DNA from: Candidatus Caldatribacterium sp. | GTDB lineage: Bacteria; Atribacterota; Atribacteria; Atribacterales; Caldatribacteriaceae | NCBI GenBank assembly: GCA_028275365.1 | Contig: JAPWUU010000004.1 | Coordinates: 1-54,701 of the forward strand | Reading direction: 5' to 3' | DNA length: 54,701 bases | Shown: positions 24,160 to 32,336 of the stretch, piece after piece | Layout of the letters: each line of letters opens with the position of its first letter | Position numbering within the stretch: position 1 is the stretch's first letter | The notes under the pieces: model-generated | Seen by the model: the letters and a program-made list of their open reading frames with translations, nothing else | Databases searched by the model: none | What the model was told of the DNA's origin: nothing | Position numbers and translations under genes: made by a program

Positions 24160-25791
24160 TCATCGCTCGAGTTCCTCGATCCTCTTTTTGGCATGCTCGA
24201 TGTACGGGGAATCAGGCGGTGCGTACTGTATGAACCCCCTGTACGCCTCGACGGCCTCTTTGAAGCGCCCGGCCCTCTCACAGACCGTCGCCTTGTTGCA
24301 GTAGGCTTCGGCGTCCTCCGGGTCAATCGCTAAAACCTTCGTATAGTCGCGAATGGCTTCATCATGGAGGCCTTTTGCCTGGTAGGCATTTCCCCGGTTG
24401 AAGTAAGCCAGGGCGTATTCCGGGTCTATTTCCAGGGCTTTTGTGTAGTCACGAATGGCCTCGTCGTGGAGATTCCTGGACTCATAGGCAAAACCACGGT
24501 TGTTGTAAGCTCTCTTATCCCCCGGGTCTATTTCCAGAGCCCTGGTGTACTCGGCAATGGCCTCCTCGTAGAGGCCTTTACCGGAGTAGGCATCCCCTCG
24601 GCCACGACAGGCCTCAGAATTCTTCGGGTCAATCTCCAGAGCCTTCGCGTCATCGTGGATGGCCTCATCGTAGAGGCCTTTTACCCGGTAGACATTCCCC
24701 CGGTTCACATAGGCCCTTGCAAACCCCGGCCAGATTTCAATGGCTCTGGAATAGGCAAGAATCGCTTCATCGTAACGCCCCCGTGCCGCGTACTGGACCC
24801 CGTCAAAGAAGTAGGTCATGGCCTCGCCTTCTGCGTCACCCCCTGGAGAAAACGTTTGCGCCTGTCCCACAACGGCTTTGGTGAAAATGCTCCCCATCCA
24901 CTCCTGGGCATTCTGGTACTCGGAGGCGGGCACGATGATGATCACTAGGAGAGGATGCCCAGGGAAAACCCCAAGGAGCGTGGCGTACTGGATGTTTGTC
25001 TGGGGGTTGCGGGAGGAATAGAGTGACACCTGGACTGCGCTTCCGTTTTGCGTCACAAGGGATGAGGACCCGGAAAAGTCTTTCCCCTGGGTTACCTGGG
25101 CGATGACCTCTTGCACCCCGGCTTCGTCGTCGAACCTCAGAATAACGAGCTGTCCCTGGTTGGGAGTCTGGTAGACAACGCCATTGTCAAGGGTTTGCGC
25201 CACGGTGCTCCCTGGGGGAATGGGAAGGGAGAAGCTGTGCCGGGCATCCTGATACGTCCAGCGCTCTCCTTGAGGCACCTCCTGAGGGGTTCCGTGGGTT
25301 GCCTTAAGACTCTGGGCAATGCTGAGGAACCGGGCCTCAAGGTGGGCGAAATCTTCAGCACGGCAATCGAAGAAAAGAGCATACATGGTGTTCCCCAGGG
25401 GGAAGAGGACGAGCATCCCCTGGAGGGGGCTGGGGTTACCCCGCACAGAGAAAAGGAACGTGTGACGTACCCCGGAGATCCCCTGACCCTGAAAGGGTAC
25501 GACCTCTTGAGGGGTGTAGCTTTCGAGAGTACTCTGGAAGTGCTGCTGCACGTTCCGGAAGTACCCGTTGAGATCAGGGGGCGGAGACACTTCTTCCACG
25601 GTAAGGACGAGTTCTGCTCTGACGGTGTCTCCTTCGACGAGGAGTGCGCAGACCTTCTGATTTGGACTCTGAGGAGTGGTGGGCGTCCACCCTTCCGGAA
25701 TCTCGAAGGAGAGCTCCTGGGGAAAAGACACACCCTGCCATCCCAAAACGACAAATACGGTACCCACAACTATCCAGAAAAGCCTTTTCAT
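24160..25791 (-). CDS. Secreted tetratricopeptide-repeat protein
   Basis: The 543-residue protein has a signal peptide (about 1-25, MKRLFWIVVGTVFVVLGW). Its N-terminal half (about 26-320) has no recognised family but contains SFEIPEGWTPTTP and a repeat of a similar SLPIPPGSTV segment, suggesting two related PsbP/DcrB-like beta domains. The C-terminal part carries about six TPR units of 34 residues (consensus AYxNRGxAYxxKGLYDEAIxDYTKALEIDP). TPR arrays mediate protein-protein contacts, here outside the cytoplasm. The ATG is chosen for the Shine-Dalgarno GGGAGGATTGGAG. It lies 43 nt after the next secreted protein gene, with which it may be co-transcribed. Confidence 0.85.
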   Translation of the reverse strand: MKRLFWIVVGTVFVVLGWQGVSFPQELSFEIPEGWTPTTPQSPNQKVCALLVEGDTVRAELVLTVEEVSPPPDLNGYFRNVQQHFQSTLESYTPQEVVPFQGQGISGVRHTFLFSVRGNPSPLQGMLVLFPLGNTMYALFFDCRAEDFAHLEARFLSIAQSLKATHGTPQEVPQGERWTYQDARHSFSLPIPPGSTVAQTLDNGVVYQTPNQGQLVILRFDDEAGVQEVIAQVTQGKDFSGSSSLVTQNGSAVQVSLYSSRNPQTNIQYATLLGVFPGHPLLVIIIVPASEYQNAQEWMGSIFTKAVVGQAQTFSPGGDAEGEAMTYFFDGVQYAARGRYDEAILAYSRAIEIWPGFARAYVNRGNVYRVKGLYDEAIHDDAKALEIDPKNSEACRGRGDAYSGKGLYEEAIAEYTRALEIDPGDKRAYNNRGFAYESRNLHDEAIRDYTKALEIDPEYALAYFNRGNAYQAKGLHDEAIRDYTKVLAIDPEDAEAYCNKATVCERAGRFKEAVEAYRGFIQYAPPDSPYIEHAKKRIEELER

Positions 25792-25834
25792 CTCCAATCC
25801 TCCCATTGTACGCACTACAGTCACTGCAGGGACC

Positions 25835-26572
25835 TCACCGGCCCTGCTTTTCCCAGGAGGTCACCATGTGGTTGAAGTAGGTGTTGAGTTTTTCCTGGAA
25901 CACTTCTTCCGGAGCATGGTAGAGGAGAATTCCGGCCAGGGAGTACTGGGCAAGAGGAACGTACATCACGTAAAGCTGGAGGGCAATACGCGTATTCCGT
26001 CCCTGGAAGATCCCACTGAAGACCACCCGACCGTAGGTGATACTCACAGTATTCTGTGCTGCCTGTGGGTCGGAGCGAAAGTCCTGACTCACAATGGCCA
26101 GGTTCGTAACATTCTGGGAAAGAATGGCAATAACCCTCTGGGCCAGTTCTTCCGCACTGCGGATAGAGGGATCCTGGATGGCAAGATACGCACTGAACGC
26201 TACAAGCCCAGTGGCATCCTCAGAAAAAGTGACGGACCTGTTGAAGGTATCGACATTCACGAGCCATCCTTCGGGGAAATCCACCACTCCGGTGATTAAG
26301 GGGTTGTACCCAAAGGTCTGACCGAGATCGAGCTGCTTCCAGCGAACGGCAATCTGAGGTGAAGGAGGCGTCACCGTGATACCCCCCTGTTGCCCCTGTC
26401 CCCCAAAGCCCGGAAAAAGGCCACCCGGCACAAGCGGAGAAGGAGAGACGTCTGGAGCCGTATTCCCCTGTCCTTCGGGGGCAAGAGGAGGAAGTCCACT
26501 CTGAGTGGATTCCTGCGCCAGCACAAAAGGAGAAACGAGAAGGAACACCAGAAGTAGTATCCCAGTCTTCAT
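25835..26572 (-). CDS. Secreted protein of unknown function
   Basis: I recognise no family in this 245-residue protein. Residues 1-19 are a signal peptide (MKTGILLLVFLLVSPFVLA). A Pro/Gly/Gln-rich low-complexity linker follows (about 20-72), then a compact domain with WKQLDLGQTFGYNPL and FPEGWLVNVD. The 'PEGW' turn also occurs in the N-terminal domain of the neighbouring TPR protein, so the two may share a fold and act together in the envelope. The ATG is preceded by GGGAGGGGAT and a TATAAT box lies about 32 nt upstream. Confidence 0.72.
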   Translation of the reverse strand: MKTGILLLVFLLVSPFVLAQESTQSGLPPLAPEGQGNTAPDVSPSPLVPGGLFPGFGGQGQQGGITVTPPSPQIAVRWKQLDLGQTFGYNPLITGVVDFPEGWLVNVDTFNRSVTFSEDATGLVAFSAYLAIQDPSIRSAEELAQRVIAILSQNVTNLAIVSQDFRSDPQAAQNTVSITYGRVVFSGIFQGRNTRIALQLYVMYVPLAQYSLAGILLYHAPEEVFQEKLNTYFNHMVTSWEKQGR

Positions 26573-26603
26573 AGCTCTATCCCCTCCCTGCGTAATCTCT
26601 TCC

Positions 26604-26609
26604 ATTATA
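26604..26609 (-). promoter_or_regulatory. -10 box upstream of the secreted-protein/TPR genes
   Basis: A perfect TATAAT reads on the minus strand from 26609 to 26604, giving a leader of about 25 nt with a good Shine-Dalgarno before the ATG at 26572. A TTGACC lies only 12 nt upstream, too close to act as -35. Confidence 0.45.
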
Positions 26610-26872
26610 CTCCTTTTTCTGGGTCAATGTGAAACGATGGCGTCAACCGCTGCCAGTTTGGGGGAAAAGAAGGAATGCCTTTGGGTCCCCAGAGCGCCAC
26701 GTTTTGCCAGTCACCCACCAGGCTTCAGGGCCCGGGAGAGCTTTGGGCAGTGGCGGAGGCTGAGAGAGGGGTTTCATGCTTTCAGGGTGGAACTCCTCAG
26801 CAGAGCCTTAGGTGAACCGGCCGCCAGGATGCTGTTTCCCTGGGACCGGTTTTCCAAGGCTTTTTCCGGCCG
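26610..26872. other. Intergenic stretch after the cobalamin operon
   Basis: This 263-nt stretch holds no supported gene. It contains complementary segments (GCTGAG with CTCAGC, roughly 26758-26805) that could fold into an extended hairpin, and no T-rich terminator. A partial resemblance to the SRP RNA tip was examined and rejected. Confidence 0.35.
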
Positions 26873-28741
26873 TTACAGGCACATCCTGAGAATGGCCAGA
26901 ACGTCTTCTTTTTCGAGTTTTTTCACCGAGCCCAAAGGCCCTCGTTTTGTGGCCTTTTCCGCCATGGTTTCGAAAAGCTCCTCCCCAATGCCCACTTCCC
27001 GAAGTGTTGTGGGAGCACCGATTTCCCGGAACCACTCCCGGGTCCTTTCAATGCCGGCCCTTCCGAGGTCTTCGTCGCTTCGGTTCGCGCGGGGGATGCC
27101 CCACACCCGCTCGGCGAACTGGGCGAATTTCCCCGGGATTTCGTCAAGGACGTACGTCATCCACTGGGGAAAAACGATGGCTAGACCCGCCCCGTGGGGA
27201 ATGTCGTAGAAGGCGCTCAATTCGTGCTCGATGTCGTGGCTTGACCAGTCGCCCTCAACACCCGCTTCGATGAGGTGGTTGAGGGCCAGTGTCCCACACC
27301 ACATGATGGTGGCCCGGGCATCGTAGTCTTTGGGGTTTTCGAGGACTCTCGGGGTGTACTCGATGATGGTCTTCATGATACTTTCTGCCAGGCGGTCCTG
27401 GAGGGGGGTTTCGGGGGTCTTGTGGAAGTACTGCTCGAACACATGGGCCATCATGTCCACAATGCCGTAGACGGTGTGGTCTTTCGGGACGGTGAAGGTG
27501 TTTTCAGGGTCAAGAATCGACACATCGGGGAAAAGCGCCGGATGCCCGAGTCCGAGCTTCTCTTTCGTTGCTTCGTTCGTGATGACCGCATTGTGGTTCA
27601 TCTCTGAACCCGTGGCCGCCAGAGTCAGAACGGTCACAAGGGGAATCCTCCCGGGGACCTTGCTCTTGTCGATGAAGAAGTCCCAGGGGTCACCCTCGTA
27701 GCGCGCCCCGGCGGCGATGATTTTGGCGCTGTCGAGGACGCTTCCGCCACCCACAGCGAGCACAACCTCGATGTTCTTCTCTTTGCAGAGCCTCACTCCT
27801 TCTCTGACCTTGCTCAGGGTAGGATTGGGCTTGATACCTGGAAGCTCAAAGACCTCGAGGTTGTGCTGGGTGAGGCTCTGCTGGAGCCGGTCGTAAAGTC
27901 CTGTCTTTTTGATGCTGCCACCGCCGTACACGAAGAGCACCCTTTTCCCAAACCCAGCACAGATTTCACCAACACGGTCTGTGGTCCCTTTCCCAAAGAG
28001 TACCCGTGTGGGATTGTGGAATTCGAAGTTCTCCATCGTCTCAACCCCCTCTTCGGGTATTGTACCATGGGGTGGGTGCTTTTTGAGGACGAGAAGCGAA
28101 AGGTACGAAATCCCCTCAAAAGAAGAGGGAGAGAACGTCAGGCGGTTTACCCCTCCCAGGTCTTCCCCGAGAAGGCAGAGGGGGAACTTTGCCGAAAGGC
28201 GCCTGAGGGATTCTCTGTCTTTCAGAGCGGTGAGCTTGTAGAGGATTAGAGTGTCGGAAAGCTCAGCGAGTGCCCCGAGCCTGTCTTCGGGGAGGGTTGC
28301 GGGGGCAAGGGTGAGGACTTCCTCTTTCTGGGTGAGGGGCAGGGTGGCGTACGCTGCCGCCAGCTGAAAGGCGCTGATCCCGGGAATGACCTCTAAGGTG
28401 AGGTCCGGAAGGAGCGTGCGGAGAGCAGAAAAGAGGCGGAAAAACGACGAGTAGAGAAGGGGGTCTCCAAGGACGAGGAACACCGCTTGTTTATGGTGTC
28501 CGGAGGAAATCGCCCCGACAACTTCCCGGGCAAGGGCAGCGAAATCCTCCTGGTCGTGAAAGGGAAGGAACACGACCTGGGTGTCTTTGGGGAGGAATTC
28601 TTTGACGGTCCGGTACGCCCGGCTCTCTCCGGATCGGGCAAGGGGAGCAAAGACGAGGCGAGCCTTCCTGAGGCATCTTATGGCCCGGAGGGTGAGAAGG
28701 TCCGGTTCCCCAGGACCGGTCCCGATGAGGATGAGCTTCAC
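26873..28741 (-). CDS. cbiL: Fused frame: CbiL (cobalt-precorrin-2 C20-methyltransferase) + iron-type alcohol dehydrogenase
   Basis: One uninterrupted 622-residue frame starts at a GTG overlapping the cbiGH stop (GTGA). Residues 1-235 are CbiL: KLILIGTGPGEPDLLTLRAIR, VLGDPLLYSSFFRLF and EVIPGISAFQLAAA are the SAM-binding and substrate motifs of tetrapyrrole methylases. From M236 (28036) onward lies a complete group III iron-containing alcohol dehydrogenase of the YqhD/BdhA type: MENFEFHNPTRVLFGKGT, VLAVGGGSVLDSAKIIAAG, and the metal ligands in DMMAHVFEQY and HDIEHELSAFYDIPHGAG. No stop codon separates them. A promoter-like TGGTACAAT and a Shine-Dalgarno precede M236. Hence the dehydrogenase (387 residues, 26873-28036) may also, or mainly, be made alone. 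A lost cbiL stop is the simplest origin. Confidence 0.88.
   Translation of the reverse strand: MKLILIGTGPGEPDLLTLRAIRCLRKARLVFAPLARSGESRAYRTVKEFLPKDTQVVFLPFHDQEDFAALAREVVGAISSGHHKQAVFLVLGDPLLYSSFFRLFSALRTLLPDLTLEVIPGISAFQLAAAYATLPLTQKEEVLTLAPATLPEDRLGALAELSDTLILYKLTALKDRESLRRLSAKFPLCLLGEDLGGVNRLTFSPSSFEGISYLSLLVLKKHPPHGTIPEEGVETMENFEFHNPTRVLFGKGTTDRVGEICAGFGKRVLFVYGGGSIKKTGLYDRLQQSLTQHNLEVFELPGIKPNPTLSKVREGVRLCKEKNIEVVLAVGGGSVLDSAKIIAAGARYEGDPWDFFIDKSKVPGRIPLVTVLTLAATGSEMNHNAVITNEATKEKLGLGHPALFPDVSILDPENTFTVPKDHTVYGIVDMMAHVFEQYFHKTPETPLQDRLAESIMKTIIEYTPRVLENPKDYDARATIMWCGTLALNHLIEAGVEGDWSSHDIEHELSAFYDIPHGAGLAIVFPQWMTYVLDEIPGKFAQFAERVWGIPRANRSDEDLGRAGIERTREWFREIGAPTTLREVGIGEELFETMAEKATKRGPLGSVKKLEKEDVLAILRMCL
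28036..28067 (-). promoter_or_regulatory. Internal promoter and ribosome site of the alcohol dehydrogenase
   Basis: Within the linker between the CbiL and dehydrogenase parts the minus strand reads TGGTACAAT (28067-28059), then GAGGGGG (28051-28045), then ATG (28036-28034). Spacing of -10, predicted start (about 28052), Shine-Dalgarno and ATG is workable. This supports separate expression of the dehydrogenase. Confidence 0.55.
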
Positions 28742-30420
28742 CACCGGTACCCCCTCGGAACGATGAGGACATCGCCGAAACTCTGAACGCCTCTTGGGGG
28801 GATAAGGAGAAGGCACGACATATCGAGGTCTTCAGGACGGAGATCACAAATTCTCGCCACGCGTTTTTGTCCTCCTTTCCGCGCAATCCCTACCGGGAGA
28901 TCCTGGCCCCGTGCTCTGGCGAAAGTTTCCCTGAGGAAGGCGATTTTCTCTTCTTTCCCCCGCCCGACGATGTTGTACACAGAAACGGTAAGGTCGGTTT
29001 CGGCGAGCCGTTCAAGGTTTCTCTGGATTTCTTCCCAGGGAGTGAGGTAGTCGCTCAGGCTCACTGCAGCGAAGCCCTTCACAAGGGGAGACCCGAAAAG
29101 AGCCGCAGCGGAGGATACAGCACTCACCCCAGGAACGACACGGAAGGGAACCCCCTCTCCCTGGGCCATTTCAAGCGCCGGCGAAACCGCTCCGAAGACC
29201 CCGACATCCCCTCCAGAGACAAGAGCGACAATGCTACCGCATCGGGCAAGACGCACGGCTTCTTTCGCCCGCTCCACCTCTTGCTTCATCTGGGAGAAAC
29301 GGTGGAGGGCCCTTCCCTGAAAGCGCGGGGGAAGAAGATCAAGGTACGCCCTGTACCCCAGGATGACCTCCGCCTCCTCTAAGGCCTCCAGGGCTTCGAG
29401 GGTTATGGTGTTTGCCCCATCTCCTAAGCTGACAAGGAGCAGGCTCCCCCTTCGGGACCACGGTTTCCTCCCCAAAGCCAGCGCAACCTCGGGATACACG
29501 GTTTTGGGGACAAGGAGCGTGTACCCCCGGGCAAGGAGCACCGGTTCAGCCACTCCCGGAAGGCCAAGGTGTTTTTCGGCGCAGGGTGAGGGCGAGGGGG
29601 CAGGGATGTTTCGGAGGACGTCCTCGTCAACAAGAACGCTCTGCACCCCAAGTTTCTCCGCAAGGAGGGCGAGGTCTTTCGCTTTCCGGCTGATGCTCAC
29701 GAGTTCTCCCAAAGAGGCGAGGGCAAAGCCCTGACGTTCAAGGAAATCCCTGATGCAGGCGACCAGGTGTTCGGTGTCATGCACCTTTCGAAAGCCAAGG
29801 CCCACGGCAAGGGTTTTCGGCCGGAGGAAGAGCGCAGGGGTCTCCGGAAAGAGCCGTTCGCTCAGCACAAGACAGGTTTGGGGTAGCGGCCCGGTGAGGG
29901 GCCTTGTGTCGTAGCCGGGAAAGGGCAAAAGGGGAAAAGGGTCGTCAACGAGGAGGGGAACCCGATCTCCGCGGGCAAGAAGACCGAGGATTGCCTTCTC
30001 GCACTCCCGGTCTCCCTCAAGGGCACACCCCAGGCGCTCGGCGAGTTCCCTGGGGGTGAAAACGCCAAAGGCTTCAGAAGCCGTAGTCAGCACTGCCTGA
30101 GCTTTCAGGAAACGGGCGAGGCGAAGGGCAAGGGCATTCACCCCCTTTTCATGCCCCCCACAAAGGGGGATGACGAAGTCTCCGGAACCTGGAATGCAGA
30201 GGATTCCCGGGTCTTCCTTCTTGTCCTTGAGGAAGGGTGCTATGAACCGGACAACGATACCCAGGCTTCCGATGCACACGAAAAGATCGGCATCCTCCCA
30301 GAGTTTCTCGAAAGCTTCCCTTGGTGGACCACTCCAGAGGAGGGCCTGCTCCCCGAAGAAGTCCAGTATGGTCTTCTCAAGGAAGGAAGAGGCAACGCAG
30401 GGAACGATGACGACCGTCAT
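28738..30420 (-). CDS. cbiGH: CbiG-CbiH fusion: cobalt-precorrin-5A hydrolase / precorrin-3B C17-methyltransferase
   Basis: The 560-residue protein fuses two steps of anaerobic corrin synthesis. The N-terminal half is CbiG: GSLGIVVRFIAPFLKDK and PLCGGHEKGVNALA in its first domain, and LAVGLGFRKV at the start of its C-terminal domain near 235. It opens the delta-lactone and releases acetaldehyde. The C-terminal half (about 330-560) is CbiH: SLGDGANTITLEALEALEEAEVILGYRAYLD, VSGGDVGVFG and VPGVSAVSSAAALFG, which methylates C17 and contracts the ring. The ATG overlaps the cbiF stop (ATGA). The acetaldehyde by-product is of interest because the BMC operon in this window handles acetaldehyde. Confidence 0.94.
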   Translation of the reverse strand: MTVVIVPCVASSFLEKTILDFFGEQALLWSGPPREAFEKLWEDADLFVCIGSLGIVVRFIAPFLKDKKEDPGILCIPGSGDFVIPLCGGHEKGVNALALRLARFLKAQAVLTTASEAFGVFTPRELAERLGCALEGDRECEKAILGLLARGDRVPLLVDDPFPLLPFPGYDTRPLTGPLPQTCLVLSERLFPETPALFLRPKTLAVGLGFRKVHDTEHLVACIRDFLERQGFALASLGELVSISRKAKDLALLAEKLGVQSVLVDEDVLRNIPAPSPSPCAEKHLGLPGVAEPVLLARGYTLLVPKTVYPEVALALGRKPWSRRGSLLLVSLGDGANTITLEALEALEEAEVILGYRAYLDLLPPRFQGRALHRFSQMKQEVERAKEAVRLARCGSIVALVSGGDVGVFGAVSPALEMAQGEGVPFRVVPGVSAVSSAAALFGSPLVKGFAAVSLSDYLTPWEEIQRNLERLAETDLTVSVYNIVGRGKEEKIAFLRETFARARGQDLPVGIARKGGQKRVARICDLRPEDLDMSCLLLIPPRGVQSFGDVLIVPRGYRW

Positions 30421-31151
30421 GGGGTTTTCCTCCGATAAAGATATGATCGCTTGCCCTCGGCTTTCAGAAACTCCCCCACGAGGATAATGGTGCTTTCCCG
30501 ACGGTGCAGGGCTTCTGAGAGACACTCGAGTTCTCCCAGGGTTCCGGTGAGGATCTGTTCGTCAGGCCAGGTGGCGTGGTACACCAAAGCAGTGGGAGTT
30601 TCGGGAGGGTACGCCTCAAGGAGGGCTCTCTGGACTTCCCCGGCAAGGTGGGCGCTGAGGAGGATGGCCATGGAGGAGCGATGTTCGGCAAGGAGCGACA
30701 GTTTTTCCCGTTCGGGGACAGGGGTGGTTCCGGCGCAGCGGGTGATAATAAGAGTCTGGCTCACTCCGGGAACGGTGTACTCCCGGTGAAGACACGCCGC
30801 AGCGGCCGAGACCGAGGAGACCCCGGGGACAACGGTCACCGCAATCCCTCGCCGATGCAAAGCGGTGATTTGCTCGGTGAGGGCGCCGAAAATCGAAGGG
30901 TCTCCGGAGTGGAGGCGCACCACCGTTTTCCCCTCCCGTACGAAGCGCTCAATACAGTCGACGATGTCCTCAAGGGAGAGACGGGAGCTATCGATTTTCA
31001 CCGCCTCTTTTCGAGCAAAGTCAAGGATTTTTGGGTTCACTAAAGACCCTGCGTACACGATGCAGTCCGCCTCTTCAAGGAGCCTTTTCCCTCGGAGGGT
31101 GAGGAGTTCCGGGTCTCCTGGTCCGGCTCCGACGAAGTACACGGTCTTCAT
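30417..31151 (-). CDS. cbiF: Cobalt-precorrin-4 C11-methyltransferase
   Basis: The 244-residue enzyme matches CbiF. It has the SAM-binding GAGPGDPELLTLRGKRLLEEADCIVYAGSLVNP start, RLHSGDPSIFGALTEQ, the VVPGVSSVSAAAACL loop, and ATWPDEQI near the end. It methylates C11 of cobalt-precorrin-4 in the anaerobic branch. The ATG overlaps the cbiET stop by 4 nt and its own stop overlaps cbiGH, so expression is tightly coupled. Confidence 0.96.
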   Translation of the reverse strand: MKTVYFVGAGPGDPELLTLRGKRLLEEADCIVYAGSLVNPKILDFARKEAVKIDSSRLSLEDIVDCIERFVREGKTVVRLHSGDPSIFGALTEQITALHRRGIAVTVVPGVSSVSAAAACLHREYTVPGVSQTLIITRCAGTTPVPEREKLSLLAEHRSSMAILLSAHLAGEVQRALLEAYPPETPTALVYHATWPDEQILTGTLGELECLSEALHRRESTIILVGEFLKAEGKRSYLYRRKTP

Positions 31152-32335
31152 GGCTTTCTCCCCCAGACAATGAAAACGGTGTTCAGGGACTGGCCCTGCT
31201 GGCTTCCCCCCACAAAGCGGGTAATGCTCTGGGAGAGGACCCCAACATCCCCTCCACAGAGCGTGCCAAGGGTTACCGTGGCCTCCTCCAGGGTCTTGAG
31301 CGTTACGGCGCTGCAGACGATTCGGCCACCCACCTCAAGGAGGGCGTAGCTCTTTTTGAGGATTTCCCGGAGATTCCCCCCGCTTCCTCCAATGAAAACC
31401 CGCTCGTAAGACCTTTCGGGGATAGCAAAAGGCGCAACACCCTCGTGGATTTCGACGTTGGTGACGAAGAAGCGCCTGAGGTTTTCTCTGAGGTATCCGA
31501 GGGCCTTGGGGTCCTTCTCTACAGCCACAACCTTCCCTCCAGGGATGCGACGGGCCATCTCTACAGTCATGCCCCCGGCTCCTGCCCCAACTTCAAGGAC
31601 GGTCATCTCTGGGGCGAGTTCCAGAATGCCCAGGAGGAGCATGCGGGTTTCCTTTTTTGTCAGCGGAACGGTACCCCTGGCGAGCTCGTGGTCCTCAAGG
31701 AAACGAATGCCTCGCCGTTTTCCCGGGGGAACGAAAAGGAGGAAAAGGCCATCCTCCTCGGGGAGGGTTTTCCGGAGGCTTTCGGGGGTTCCCCGCCCAA
31801 TCCATTCCCCCGGAAGCGACAGGTCCTTTCCGGCGAAAACCTCCGCATCCTCTCGCAGAGCCCCGATGATTTCAAGAATCCTTAAGGCTTGGAGCCGTCG
31901 CCCTGCAAAGACCACCACGCCATCCCCCTGTTCCAAGGCAAAGACAAATCGCGAGAGTTCCTGGGTCGCGTGGCAGTTCACGATGGCACAGTGATCCCAG
32001 GGGATACCAAGACGGGCGAGGAAGTACTGGAAGCTGCTCACCCCGGGGACGATTTCTAAAGACCAGGAGGCAGGGAGGTGCTTGGCAAGACTAAAGAGCA
32101 TCGGGTCTCCTGAAAGGAGTACCGTCACTTCGGCGAAATCCTCAAGAGCCTGGCCGATCAGTACCCGCATGGTGTTTTCGTCTCCCCGAAGGGGAATGCC
32201 TACCTTGTGCGGGAAGAGGCTCAGAAGGTCCTCCCGCCCCATGATCACCCGGGCGCGCTCTATGGCCTCCTTCCCCCGGAGGGTGAGGAGTTCGGGGTTC
32301 CCCGGACCCACACCGACGAGCACCACCCGCGGCAT
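31148..32335 (-). CDS. cbiET: CbiE-CbiT fusion: cobalt-precorrin-7 C5-methyltransferase / precorrin-8 C15-methyltransferase (decarboxylating)
   Basis: The 395-residue protein combines CbiE (about 1-200: RVVLVGVGPGNPELLTLRGKEAI, LLSGDPMLFSL, VPGVSSFQYFLARLG) with CbiT (about 205-395: TKKETRMLLLGIL, LEVGAGAGGMTVEMAR, IGGSGGNL). It adds methyl groups at C5 and C15 and removes the acetate carboxyl at C12. The same fusion is CobL in the aerobic pathway. The ATG at 32335 lies 1 nt after the cbiD stop with GGGGATGAG ahead of it; longer versions of the frame have no homology. Confidence 0.95.
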   Translation of the reverse strand: MPRVVLVGVGPGNPELLTLRGKEAIERARVIMGREDLLSLFPHKVGIPLRGDENTMRVLIGQALEDFAEVTVLLSGDPMLFSLAKHLPASWSLEIVPGVSSFQYFLARLGIPWDHCAIVNCHATQELSRFVFALEQGDGVVVFAGRRLQALRILEIIGALREDAEVFAGKDLSLPGEWIGRGTPESLRKTLPEEDGLFLLFVPPGKRRGIRFLEDHELARGTVPLTKKETRMLLLGILELAPEMTVLEVGAGAGGMTVEMARRIPGGKVVAVEKDPKALGYLRENLRRFFVTNVEIHEGVAPFAIPERSYERVFIGGSGGNLREILKKSYALLEVGGRIVCSAVTLKTLEEATVTLGTLCGGDVGVLSQSITRFVGGSQQGQSLNTVFIVWGRKP

Positions 32336-32336
32336 C

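Noticed and set aside
26750-26830. Possible SRP RNA tip (TCAGG...GGAA...AGCAG) on the + strand
   Set aside because: The spacings between the conserved blocks are asymmetric (2 and 6 nt instead of about 3 and 3), so the apical stem cannot form, and no long SRP helix flanks it.
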